The notes beneath the pieces are model-generated. The model was not told where the DNA came from, did no database searches, and was given only the letters and a program-made list of their open reading frames with translations. Below are positions 1-10,825 of a DNA stretch of 64,000 nucleotides, one piece after another (the stretch's first letter is position 1; every line of letters begins with the position of its first letter). The stretch is taken from assembly GCF_037975245.1 (NCBI RefSeq), contig NC_092578.1, positions 18,334,821-18,398,820 of the forward strand. Direction: 5' to 3'. The DNA is from Apostichopus japonicus. Lineage: Eukaryota; Echinodermata; Holothuroidea; Aspidochirotida; Stichopodidae. A program made the translations under genes and the position numbers.

Positions 1-513
1 ATAATTTGAGGGACCTAGATTTAAATGTATACCTCCCAATATGTTATAAAATTTTAATGTAAATGTATGTTTATGATAATGTGAGTTATCATGTGCTATA
101 TCTGTATCTATGCTTACACGTATATCATATTTTCTGTTCACAGGTCAATAATGGTGCAGATTTTGGCTTCCTGAAGACAAGTGGGAGGCCATTTGTAGTT
201 AAGAGAAACACTCTTTGTTCGTGAAGACTTAACTGGTGTCGATTTGGGGTACCACTTTAAAACGAAAGTCATGAGGAACCCTTGCCCAAGACTCAACTTT
301 GCATTATTGTGCAGTGCTATACTTTTGCGATTCATGTTTGATCCATTAACTTGTCTTAACTTTGTTGGAAAAAAATCAGATTTTCAGATTTTATTTACAG
401 TGATTTCTTCTCTATCTGTCGAAAGTCAGCCTTTTGTAGACATCAGAAGTTTTATCAGAAATAAATACTGCAAACGTACACATTATTTGTGTTTCTTCTG
501 CTCTCTTTTCTTT
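1..513. other. Plain sequence, no gene seen
   Basis: AT-rich sequence. The only open frame, about 90 codons at 244-519, has no recognisable domain and runs into the motif cluster that follows. I see no tandem repeat or RNA gene. Confidence 0.5.
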
Positions 514-890
514 CAGTGATACTAGTCAGTGAAACTAGTCGGGTTTAATTCTTTCAGTGAATCTAGTCAGTGCAACTAGTCAGTCGGTACCGACTAAGAA
601 AGGTTAGTCGGGAGAGGCACCATCCTGACTAATGTAAAACCTGCTATAAACTAGTCGGTGGCTCATATAAATTAGTTGGTAAAGACCGACTAATGTCACC
701 AACTAATGTAACTGACTAATAAACATTTACCGACTAAAAAATTGTTGATCGACTAAGCTGACGGACTAAGATGGCCGACTAAGAAATCCAACTGACTAAG
801 GAATAAATTAGTCGGTATAGCAACTGACTAAGGCTATGTTAGTCGGGAGAGGCACCAGATGGACTAACGTTTTGTTAGTCGGTGAACCAA
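514..890. repeat. Cluster of TTAGTCGG / CCGACTAA motifs on both strands
   Basis: About 22 variants of TTAGTCGG (CTAGTCAG, TTAGTTGG and so on) or its complement CCGACTAA lie within about 375 bp. Forward copies dominate the two edges and reverse copies the middle, so the block can fold back on itself in many registers. A longer direct repeat, TTAGTCGGGAGAGGCACCA, occurs near 602 and near 838. The left edge begins CAGTGATACTAGTCAGTG. Dense motifs in both orientations resemble the subterminal transposase-binding regions of CACTA/EnSpm transposons, but no coding region or second terminus is visible, so that assignment is inference. Confidence 0.75.
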
Positions 891-1365
891 TTTAAGTTTT
901 CAGTGTAATGGTTCTTCATAATATACCGTTATATCGTTAAAAATGATCAGGCAAATTCTGTAAATAAAATCGTAAACACAAACTTTTTTCCAAAACATTT
1001 TTCTTTCGTCCAATTTTGAGGCCTGTTTTAGATTTGGTCTTATTTATTTGTCCCATGCTGATGTGATATGTTCCAGTGAGGTTCTTTTCCCGTGTCAAAA
1101 GTATATAGTACACACTTGAACTGAATCAACTATTACATGAGCTGAATTCCTAAGATTTCAAGGGTTTTACGTGAGCAAGTATATAGCTGCAAATTCGCCT
1201 TCGATGTTAGTTGTCCAGTGTTATAACTGTAAACAGGCAGCGTAACGTTAAAGGGACCATCTCAGTTTACCAACCAAAAGGACAAAGTATATAAACCAGG
1301 CTTCTTGGTTATAAGATCTAGTAATCATATATAGCCACAGTAGATTGCTCACCATCCCTTTAAAT

Positions 1366-1722
1366 CAGGGTTTCCCTAACTTTATCACCCTACGAACCCC
1401 CTGTGGATGTCAGAGTTGTCCACGAACCCCCAACTTTTCGAGACACGATCTGAGTCATTATTATACTATAGTACGCATAACAGAGCTTAAAAGATCATAT
1501 CACATGCATGGGACGATACTACTTTGGCAACATATGCGTATGGAACGCGAAAAGAGTTTGTCGATAGGTACGACTTTTGTACATTACTAAATTTTATGAC
1601 ATATCAGATGTTAGCTCAACAGAAAGTACTCTAGTTTTGACTTTCAGAAACGCCTCACGAACCCCCTGGGATGGACTCACGCACCCCCTGGGAATTCATG
1701 CACCCCAGTTAGGGAACCCCTG
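1366..1722 (+). mobile_element. Non-autonomous hAT-type MITE, copy 1
   Basis: The element is 357 bp. The left end begins CAGGGTTTCCCTAACT and the right end is the complement of CAGGGGTTCCCTAACT, giving a 16-bp terminal inverted repeat with one mismatch. It is flanked by a perfect 8-bp duplication, CTTTAAAT, at 1358-1365 and 1723-1730. An 8-bp duplication and a CAGGG-type terminus are the hallmark of hAT transposons. It has no coding capacity. Subterminal parts repeat GAACCCCC-like blocks. The same element occurs inverted at 30470-30993, where the interior is about 165 bp longer. An internal 16-mer at 1539-1554 reappears as the terminus of the MITE at 47443. Confidence 0.92.
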
Positions 1723-1734
1723 CTTTAAATGATC

Positions 1735-1885
1735 AAGTGTAGTATATATTCCTTTTCCAAGGGACCCGTTATACTATAACTTGACGTCACATCGTGATGA
1801 CGATACGGGTTATACCATCTCGATGGAAGGGGTCTGATGGGGTTGAGAGTGGATCAAGTTTTCGTGCCAAAGGCTCCCTCTCTTG
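1735..1885 (+). repeat. Interspersed repeat with GGATCAAG core, copy 1
   Basis: Shares a block of the form 'ggttanactgtctc...gttgaga-tGGATCAAGtt...ttcgtg' with sequences near 34030-34165 and 58130-58290. The copies are diverged. This one also carries a palindromic TGACGTCA at 1782-1789. Class unknown and boundaries approximate. Confidence 0.45.
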
Positions 1886-2489
1886 TTGGACTTATCTCAG
1901 TACCAAAAATCAGTGAAAATTGTCTTGCTCTGTTAACAAATTTAATGTCACCCCATTGGTCACTCTACAATGAAAGTCAGCAAAGTATGATTTTCAAGCA
2001 ATTTGATATCCCATAACTGCAGCAAACAATGCTTGACCCCTTCACACTTAGTAGTTGTGCTCATTTATAACGTATAACAATTTTTGTCGGACTTCTACGA
2101 TAATATTCTTCATTTACAAACTTGTAAATGCAACCCGGATAAGTAGAATCGGTAAAGATAATAGTGATTCGTGTCTCGTACCATGGCTAGGTCTATATTA
2201 GGCTCAAATGACCTTAGACGTTATTCTTTACATATTCTCATTGCGTAGTTTAAGGAAACGGCTGATTAAATACTAAACGTTATTAACAACCAATTGGATG
2301 GTTGTATAGTTTATTTTTCAATTCTCTATATACAGTATACAGTAGGTGTACACACAGTTAGTAAGTGTTCTGCAGTCAGTAACACCATCCACAAGAATTT
2401 ACAGCTTAAGAATGTACGTTTCATATATTTTTTCATATAACTTTATATGTGTACTTGATTTGTCATCTTTCACGGGAAAAAGACACGCA
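1886..2489. other. Plain sequence, no gene seen
   Basis: No open frame of note, no tandem structure and no RNA-like element recognised. Confidence 0.45.
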
Positions 2490-3440
2490 TTTAAGTTATC
2501 GTAAGCACAGTCCTTGGATGTTTACGTCTTGCTTACGGTCACCTTAAACATCGGAAACCCGTACATTTTGGAACAACGCGTTTACGATGTGTTTACGCAT
2601 CCGTAAACATTGTAAACACGGAACAACAGATTTCCGTTACGTTTATGACAACTTACATATCGGAAGTTAATAATTACTTTCGTATTTATTAAAACTTATT
2701 TCTTCTACACGTTTACGTTGACCTTAATCTCGCCACGAAGAAATTTACGACAGGATTACGATTATCTTACACATCGGAAACTCGGAGCATAGATTCAACG
2801 CGTTTACAACAAACTTACGCCAAACTTAAGTATGACGTTAACGTTGATTGTTCCATGAAATAAAACACTGGACACAATTCTCATGTCAATCTTTCCGATA
2901 ATGATATTACCCTGTGACTGCATCTCATGAATAAAATTTCAACATTTACGTTGGCTGAAACGAGTGCAGTTAAAAATTTACTGTGTATTTACAATTAACT
3001 TACAAATACCCAAATACGTTCATTTCAGCGTTTACGTATTGATTACGAAATCCTTAAACGTCAAGTTTAAGTTATTTTCGTTCACCTGAAACAGGCACAG
3101 TACGGCATGTTTAGGATATACACGTCGGAAATTCCGAAGCATGCACACCACGGGATTACAGCATGATTACACCAACTTACGCATTGCGTTTACGTTGAAT
3201 GTAATCTCCACTGAATTCGGAATTTACGGGAAGATTAAGATTCACTTATGCGTCGGAAATTTCAGAGCATACACATACCACGAGTGTCAGTACAGCATGA
3301 TTACATCAACATCGCTTACGTTGACTCAATAAAGATTCGGAATTTAAGAGATGATTAATATTAACTTAAGCGTCGGAAATTTCAAAAAATACACAGAACG
3401 TGATTACGGTATGATTACAACGCCCATATACGTCACATTT
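2490..3440 (+). repeat. Decayed satellite, monomer about 117 bp
   Basis: The phrase TCGGAA recurs at 2551, 2660, 2774, 3125, 3253 and 3373. The spacings are 109, 114, 351 (three times 117), 128 and 120, pointing to roughly eight diverged monomers. Each monomer carries versions of GTTTACG, ACTTAAGCG, GGATTACG and GGAATTTACG. The last two monomers are the most alike (GCGTCGGAAATTTCA, then ATACACA). No protein is encoded: open frames inside are short and shift between monomers. Confidence 0.7.
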
Positions 3441-3499
3441 AATTTATACCGACGGGTAATTTTTACCGAGACAATCATCTGCCTGTTCGGTTCATTATA

Positions 3500-3745
3500 T
3501 GTTCGTCTGTAAATATAGCATGCTAAAGTACTTGCTAGAAGTTTTCAAAAAGGGAAGTTTTTAACTCTTCCAAAGTGTTCTCTTGATATTCTAGTAAATG
3601 GACATACAAGATGACTGAATGTCCAGTGAGGTAAATTTCCTTCAGGGTGCACGTGGTAATATAAAAAAGTTAAAGGATTTGACCAAAGATGACCATATTT
3701 GAATATCTGATATTGTTCTAATACAGCATATATCTTTCAATGTGA
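3500..3745 (+). repeat. Inverted block R1 of the 3.5-9.8 kb compound repeat
   Basis: About 245 bp, reading GTCTGTAAATATAGCATGC near its left end and TGACCATATTTGAATATCTG near its right end. It matches 5172-5415 in the same direction, and 6290-6540 and 9590-9832 in the opposite direction. It may be a long terminal repeat arm of a foldback element. Confidence 0.65.
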
Positions 3746-3812
3746 ATGTGCATGGCTTGCACATACATACAACCATATGTACCTCACAATGTATTTCTCA
3801 TACTTTGTTCAG

Positions 3813-3953
<141 letters not shown>

Positions 3954-4265
3954 GCAGCCGTCAAACCAACAAAACTCCTCAAGCTAATTCTATATGAGAG
4001 TGTCAGCAAAGTTCCTCGTGGTTGCTCATTTTGGTAAGTTACGTAATTCACGTTGCGGGTCCTCGATCATAATACCTCAACAAACAGCTCACCATCAAAA
4101 AGAATTAAGTTTGGCGCTATGGCATGGCTGATCGATATTCTTATCCCTACCGCTGGAATCATGAGAAAACAGATGAGAAGACACATACACGGGTCTCCTC
4201 ATCTGTCTGTCTAACTTTTTTATGTATAACTATTTATGTGTTAAAGTAAGTTGGCCTGACGTTTT

Positions 4266-4268
4266 TTA

Positions 4269-4307
<39 letters not shown>

Positions 4308-4310
4308 TAT
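4266..4310. repeat. (TTA)n microsatellite
   Basis: Roughly 14 TTA/ATT units, nearly perfect. Confidence 0.95.
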
Positions 4311-4460
4311 GTCCGATTAGTATGGTACGTGTTTGGTTTATCTGCTTCTTGATGCATATGCAGATACAACAATGAAAATACACGATACGGCCTGCCTTAT
4401 ACTGTATCAAACAGAACAGTGCATGCAATTGGTTTGTTGTAGAGAATTTGTGAAACCGCA

Positions 4461-4527
4461 ATGAACAACCCTCATCTGTTGATCAGGGAGGTGATATTTT
4501 GGACCTCCCTGAACAGTCGTTGTTCAT
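4461..4527. other. 67-nt hairpin of pre-miRNA size
   Basis: Three stacked helices can be read off directly: ATGAACAAC (4461-4469) with GTTGTTCAT (4519-4527); CTGT (4476-4479) with ACAG (4513-4516); and TCAGGGAGGT (4483-4492) with ACCTCCCTGA (4503-4512), closed by a 10-nt loop. That is 23 pairs with one asymmetric internal loop and a small bulge. Size and shape fit a miRNA precursor, but a small foldback transposon remnant is equally possible. The strand of any transcript is unknown. Confidence 0.5.
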
Positions 4528-4664
4528 CCTCCAATCAAACGACAGCAAAACTAGCATGAAAAAAACGCGCTTGTTTTCAAACGCGGTCAAAGCTGCTTAC
4601 ATGACAACAGGAGGGTTAATAATGTGACCGCGAATAGCGTACGAAATGTATGGCTGACTAATAC

Positions 4665-4689
4665 CAGGGAGTTGCATAACAACTCCCTG
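4665..4689. other. Perfect 10-bp hairpin with 5-nt loop
   Basis: CAGGGAGTTG pairs with CAACTCCCTG around the loop CATAA. It shares the CAGGGAG stem start with the larger hairpin 180 bp upstream, and CAGGGAGTTG recurs at about 4934. Confidence 0.6.
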
Positions 4690-5171
4690 CTGATACTATT
4701 TACGTTTGAAAGTAATAGTATACTCTTACTGAATTAACGTCTGCTTTCTTATTGTTCTTTGTTTTCTTTTCACACGGGGAGGTTGTTTCTCCTTTGATAA
4801 TTTTCGCACACGTATCAGCGTTTGCTATACATTCTCATACACCCCATTAAGGGAGTATATGAACTGGAAAATTTCCAAAAGGATGGCGATCCTCCTGCGT
4901 TAATGTGCTTCCTAGCCAATTACTAGTTAAATCAGGGAGTTGTAACTCACCTGTTAAACAATCTGGCTATAGGTCGGGTCGTGAGCATGAAATGATGGGT
5001 TAATGCCTAGAAAGCCACAGTTTTAGGGTAACATTAACAGCTCATATGTATAACACTGCTACCATTATGTGCACGTGTATATAACACACTTATAGGGCGG
5101 TGATCCTGAAAACATAACTTCAAAGCTAATACTTGCCCGTTGAGCAATTTGTCGGTGGCTAAATGGATGAA
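4690..5171. other. Plain sequence, no gene seen
   Basis: No domain or tandem structure seen. CAGGGAGTTG recurs once near 4934. Confidence 0.4.
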
Positions 5172-5415
5172 AGGTAGTCTGCATATGCCACAAATTATAG
5201 CACGCTATATATAACTGCCAGAAGTTTACAAAAATTACCTTCCAGGAGGTCTTTACTTTCCAAATTGTTCTCATACTTTCTAAATTAAAGACATAAAATG
5301 ACTGAATGTTAATTTCCTCAAGGGTGGTAATACAAATACAATATATATATTTTTTGTATCAAAGGTGACCATATTTGAATACCTGGTATATTAGGGGCCA
5401 AAACAGCAAACCTTT
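5172..5415 (+). repeat. Inverted block R2 of the compound repeat
   Basis: Begins GTAGTCTG and passes through AAATGACTGAATGT and GTGACCATATTTGAATACCTG. It is the mirror of 6290-6540, about 880 bp downstream. Together with that block it forms an element-like unit of about 1.37 kb with long inverted ends. Confidence 0.65.
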
Positions 5416-5929
5416 GGAGCGGGATATACTGGTTTTGTATTGGGGTGTAAAATCTAAACAATTGCAAGTAAAAGATTCAAAGTAAAGAACATACTTTACC
5501 AAACACGTTTTACGAGGTACAAAGTATATATTTATAAATTTGTAGTTAAGACGGTGCACTCTTTACTGCAGGAATGCGACAACTTAATAAAGATTTTGCT
5601 CTCCCTTTCCTCTCTCATTCATTGCTGCAAATGTTTCTGTTGCAGCGATAGAAAGCAAGTGTAAATAAATGACACATGTTGACGCCAGAAATGTGTTCCA
5701 CGTTCATTTCTATTGACAATTTTCTATTGTAGATAATGTTATTGAACTCTGAATTCAAACATGGAAACGTTTTACAAACATTCACCTCAAAATTAGGGGA
5801 ACAATGCCACGAAGATTAATATATAGAATAAAAAACAACTTGTAGGTAGGGCCTATTGCTTACCGGCTAGATACAGACGTAACGATTAAAATGAACATAT
5901 ACAACGTGTACTGCACGCAGCCGCGTACA

Positions 5930-6185
5930 CTATACACACACATATATACATATGATCCGTATTGTGCCACGCTTAGGGAATTGTGCCCACGCTTGGGAAA
6001 GTATGATTGGAATATATTAGGCTAGTTGTCATAAAACCTGTTCTTAAATTTAACAATTTGGAAGGCATTACATCATGTACAAACGAGAAGGCCCCATGAA
6101 AAAAATGCAAGTGAGACAAAAGCCTATACATCATATACTTTCTTATATTCTCTTTCAAACACTCCGACCCCCCCCCCCCCCCCTC
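5930..6185 (+). repeat. Degenerate first copy of the 278-bp unit
   Basis: Carries the diagnostic double phrase 'TGTGCC(C)ACGCTTAGGGAATTGTGCCCACGCTTGGG', then the 'AAAGTATGA' and 'CTTTCTTATATTCTC' segments, and ends in a run of C at about 6170-6183. It diverges clearly from the clean array at 6.6-9.4 kb. Confidence 0.7.
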
Positions 6186-6540
6186 ACCCGTTTAATTTTC
6201 GAAGGTGTTTACGTTGCTACGGGAGAAGTTTGGGTGTCCAGTTAGGTTCAAACTTGTTATATGCAACTAATATAGGTTATGTAGAAGGATTAAAGTATGC
6301 TGTATTGGCCCATATATGCCATATATTCAAAAATGGTCACCTCACCCCTGGTCAATATTCTTAAACGGTTATATTACCTCGTTGGAAGAAAAATTACCTC
6401 ACTAGACATTCAGTCATCTTTTGTGTTCATTAAGAATGTCTGCCAATTTGGAGAGCGAAGACCTCCAAGGAAAGTATTTTTTTGAACATTCCTAGCAATT
6501 ATTGCAAGTAGCTTAATTTGCGACCATTACAGTCCACAGA
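6186..6540 (-). repeat. Tail plus inverted block R3
   Basis: 6186-6289 ('TTTCGAAGGTG...TCCAGTTAGGTTCAAAC...TTATATGCAACT') and 6290-6540 are repeated at 9441-9832, directly after the second array. Each array-like segment therefore ends in the same roughly 390-bp tail. The second part is the complement of the blocks at 3500 and 5172. Confidence 0.65.
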
Positions 6541-6599
6541 TACAGTCTCAGATACAGACATATGTACGATTAACATATATACATAGACAACATATGTAT

Positions 6600-9440
6600 A
6601 ATGTACGCAGCCGCATACACTACACATATACATATTGGTTAACATGCATGTGTGACAGTAACTTTATTGTGCCCATGCTTTGCACTATTAAAGAAGCCTT
6701 TATATTAGAATCCTCTTTCCGACACCCGGCCCACCCCCCCCCCCCCCTGACACATATACATATATACCCATATACATATTGGTTAACATGCATGTGTGAC
6801 AGTAACTTTATTGTGCCCACGCTTAGGAGAATTGTGCCCACGCTTGGGAAAGTATCACTGAAATATATAGTAGTCTTCACAGAAACTGTTCGAAAATTAA
6901 GCGATTTAGATGGCATTAAAACCCAAAACAAACAAGTAGACCCTTTAGGAACTGCACTATTGAAGAAGCCTATATATTACATACTTTCTTGAATCCTCTG
7001 TCCGACCCCCGACCCACCCCCCCCCCCCCCACCGACACATATACATAGATACACATTTTGGTTAACATGCATTTGTGACAGTAATTTATTGTGCCCACGC
7101 TTAGGGGAATTGTGCCCACGCTTGGGAAAGTATGACTGAAATATAGTAGTCTTCACAGAAACCGTTTGAAAATTAAGCAATTTAGAAGGAATTAAAACCC
7201 AATACAAACGAGTAGACCCTTTAGGAACTGCACTATTAAAGAAGCCTATATATTACATAGTTTCTTGAATCCTCTTTCCGACACCCGACCCCCCCCCACC
7301 CCCCGACACATATACATATATACACATATACATATTGGTTAACGTGCATGTGTGACAGTAACTTTATTGTGCCCACGCTTAGGAGAATTGTGCCCACGCT
7401 TGGGAAAGTATGACTGAAATATAGTAGTCTTCACAGAAACTGTTCGAAAATTAAGCGATTTAGAAAGCATTAAAACTCAATACAAACGAGTAGACCCTTT
7501 AGGAACTGCACTATTTAAGAAGCCTATATATTACATACTTTCTTGAATCCTCTTGCCCACCCCGACCCCCCCCCCCCTCCCCCGGCACATATACATGTAT
7601 ACACATGTATACATATTGGTTAACATGCATGTGTGACAGTAACTTTATTGTGCCCACGCTTAGGGGAATTGTGCCCACGCTTGGGAAAGTATGACTGAAA
7701 TATAGTAGTCTTCACAGAAACTGTTCGAAAATTAAGCGATTTAGATGGCATTAAAACCCAATACAAACAAGTATAGACCCTTTAGGAACTGCACTATTTA
7801 AGAAGCCTATATATTACATATACTTTCTTGAATCCTCTTTCCGACACCCGACCCCCCCCCCCCGACACATATACATATATACCCATATACATATTGGTTA
7901 ACATCACTGGCGGATCCAAGGAGGGCCAAGGGGGCCATGGCCCCCCCCCCAAAGGTGAGCCAAAAAGTGTTTCCGAACATCCGCTAAATCATATGATTGG
8001 AAATTAAAAAAATCGAGAGGATTAGCAGTGGTAGACTAGTCTAAACCTTTTCGTTTTCTGGTTTAAAATTAAATGCAGAGCTCCCAACTGACCCGCAATT
8101 CGCGAGAATTAGACCCGCATTCTAACACCTAAACCCGCTGCCCCTCACAAGCGTCCGAAAAAAACCGCATTGTAATTGTCAAGTATACATACAAAAATTT
8201 GTATCAAATTTTGACTTAGCAACCATCATTTCTTTAGCATTTAGCATAATAGAGTATAAAACCTCCTTTACAGCATCATTTGAACCTCAAATTAGCCTAT
8301 ATTTCTTTTCATTGGGGCGAGCAGCGAACATTTTCATGCCACGGGAAAGAATGAATTATCACCTACTATTCAATTTATTGATGTTACACACAAAAAAATG
8401 CATATCTCTCAGAAAATTTTGGGTGACAAAAGCCTTTCTAAGTGCCACCATTTTACATGTAGGCATCACCAGGATTCCAAAAAAAAATCAAAAGTGGAGG
8501 GGGACACCCCCTCCCCTTATACCCCTCCCCCAGGACGGCGAGTCGTGGCATGGACCAGCATTTGCCTTCTCAAGAGTTGGGAGCTATATAAATGTATGAG
8601 CATGAGGATTTACAGTTTAACACCATTTTGCAGTTACAGGCTGGTTGTAAGAAATTTATAACCTATGAGGAATAAAATTTCTTGAGAAAGATGATCCCAA
8701 CTTTGTTTTATAAATATTTTAGAAAATTACACCTGGGAAACATTTTTTTTTAGAAGTAAATAAACATCACCATTGTACACTTTTGTCGCACCAAATTGCA
8801 TCTGAGGGCAATCAGCAATAGAAAATTTTCCAAAGGGGAGGGGGCACCCCCTCCCCTTAGACCCCTCCCCAATATCACTCTAATGCCACTTTGGCCCCTC
8901 CCAAACAAAGGCCCTGGATCCGCCAGTGGTTAACATGCATGTGTGACAGTAACTTTATTGTGCCAACGCTTAGGAGAATTGTGCCCACGCTTGGGAAAGT
9001 ATCACTGAAATATAGTAGTCTTCACAGAAACCGTTTGAAAATTAAGCAAGAAGGAATTAAAACCCAATACAAACGAGTAGACCCTTTAGGAACTGCACTA
9101 TTGAAGAAGCCTATATATTACATAGTTTCTTGAATCCTCTTTCCGACACCCGACCCCCCCCCCCCCCCGACACATATACATAGATACACGTATACATATT
9201 GGTTAACATGCATGTGTGACAGTAACTTTATTGTGCCCACGCTTAGGGGAATTGGGCCCACGCTTGGGAAAGTATGACTGAAATATAGTAGTCTTCACAG
9301 AAAATGTTTGAAAATTAAGCGATTTAGAAGGCATTAAAATCCAATACAAACGAGTAGACCCTTTAGGAACTGCACTATTTAAGAAGCCAATATATTACAT
9401 ACTTTCTTGAATCCTCTGTCCGACCACCGACCTCCCCCCC
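6600..9440 (+). repeat. Tandem array of ~278-bp units, interrupted by a transposon
   Basis: GGTTAACATGCATGTGTGAC marks unit starts at about 6637, 6781, 7060, 7337, 7618, 7896 (split) and 9201. Spacings are 279, 277, 281 and 278, and the split unit measures about 273 once the insertion is removed. The first unit is internally deleted (144 bp). Each unit contains GTGCCCACGCTTRGG twice, a segment AAGCGATTTAGAAGGCATT, and ends in a C-rich run of 8-16. Open frames within units read through repeat and are not genes. Confidence 0.9.
7905..8928. mobile_element. 1,024-bp hAT-like transposon inside the array
   Basis: It interrupts one 278-bp unit. The ends are CACTGGCGGATCCA and its complement (TGGATCCGCCAGTG), flanked by a perfect 8-bp duplication, GTTAACAT (7897-7904 and 8929-8936). 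The neighbouring units preserve the empty site, so the boundaries are exact. Two internal versions of 'GGGACACCCCCTCCCCTTA-ACCCCTCCCC' occur near 8500 and 8838. I see no transposase; frames at 8312-8661 are short and unrecognised. A related sequence lies inverted at about 14940-15130. An 8-bp duplication suggests the hAT superfamily, but the terminus alone does not prove it. Confidence 0.9.
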
Positions 9441-9832
9441 CCCCCCTCCCGCGCCTCTTCATTTATTTTTCGAAAGTGTTACATACCGGGAAGTTTTGGT
9501 CTCCAGTTAGGTTCAAACCTTGTTATATGCAACTTCACTAGCCCAATACGAACGAGTAGACCCTACACTACTAAATATTACTATCATACTAAGTATGATT
9601 TATTGGTCCCATATATGCTACATATTAAAATATGGTCACCTTATGTTAAAATTCTTAAACTGTTCTATTAACCACCTTGGAGGAAATTTACCTAACTGGG
9701 AAATCATCTTGTTGTGTGTGTTTATAATGTCAGCGAACAATATGGAGAGTGAACACCTTCAGGAAAGGACTTTTTTTAAAACTTCCAGCAATTACAGCAT
9801 GCCGTAATTTGGGGCCATTACAGACTACTTTT
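9441..9832 (-). repeat. Tail plus inverted block R4
   Basis: Repeats the 6186-6540 segment: 'TCTCCAGTTAGGTTCAAACC', then the block complementary to 3500-3745, ending CCATTACAGACTAC. It closes the right side of the array. Confidence 0.65.
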
Positions 9833-10490
9833 GATGAGTATACGTATTTCAACTCGAAGCCCCTCACCCCACAATCAATTTCCCCTCCCTAAATCTATTA
9901 CGCCTGATTGACTCTGCGATCAATTTCATATATAGGTTGATGATACCTATACTTACTTTTAATTTAACATAATATGTTGATTACATATATCAACTGAAAA
10001 TTATAGTGGGGGATAATAACGAGGAAGAAACTGTACTCATCAGCCTTAGATTAAAATTGTATACGTACGCTTATGAGTACGGAATTTCCGACTGTGGCAC
10101 TCTAATTTTTCCGACTGTCGAACTCTATTTTTCATAAATTCTTGCTATTTGTGAGTGACCTACAATTTTCGGTCAAACTTGACCTTTAATCAGTCATATT
10201 TACCACGTTTTCCTTGTCATATTAAGAAATTGTATCTCGCGGTTCTTATACTCCACCATACAAAACTTCGTGTGATTTTGAATACTCTAAAAAAAAGATG
10301 CCTAATAAACTACTGTACAACGTATACAATTAAAACCCTCAATGCTATTCTACGGAAGCTTAAAATGACCATCAACATAAGAAAAACTTTGCCCATAAAG
10401 TGAAATTTTTCAGTAAATTGTTAAAATAACAAGATAAAATCTTATCCCCCCAAAAAACAGAAAAATGTTGGATTGCTTATTTGCTTAAAC
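9833..10490. other. Plain sequence, no gene seen
   Basis: AT-rich. An 82-codon frame at 10155-10403 has no recognisable domain. Confidence 0.4.
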
Positions 10491-10825
10491 TGAGCAATTG
10501 AACAATTTTTGAAAAATGTTTAATTGACAACTTATCATATCTCGTGTATTGGACATTTTGCTGCAAATTGTTCACTTGTTGACTTCATTCCATCTGAGCA
10601 ATTGAAAAATTGTCTGCAAAATGTTCAATTGACAACTTATCTTATCTCGTTAATTGGACATGTTTTTGGCAAAATGTTCAATTGTTCACTTCATCCCAAT
10701 TGAGCAATTGTAAAATTTTCTGCAAAATGTTTAATTGGCAACTTATCGTATCTCGTCAACTCAACATTTTTCTGCAAAATGTTTAACTGTTCACTTCATT
10801 CCCAATGCTCAGTTGGAATGAATTG
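10491..10825 (+). repeat. Tandem repeat of ~104 bp rich in CAATTG
   Basis: TGAGCAATTG starts units at 10491, 10595 and 10701 (spacings 104 and 106), with a partial fourth unit. Each unit contains two half-units of the form 'CTGCAAAATGTTCAATTG' followed by ACAACTTATC or TTCACTTCAT, so it is a dimer of an older ~50-bp repeat. CAATTG occurs again and again on both strands because it is a palindrome. Confidence 0.8.

Noticed and set aside
6594-6992. 132-codon frame, the longest in the window
   Set aside because: It runs through two units of the 278-bp array and is not kept open in the other units.
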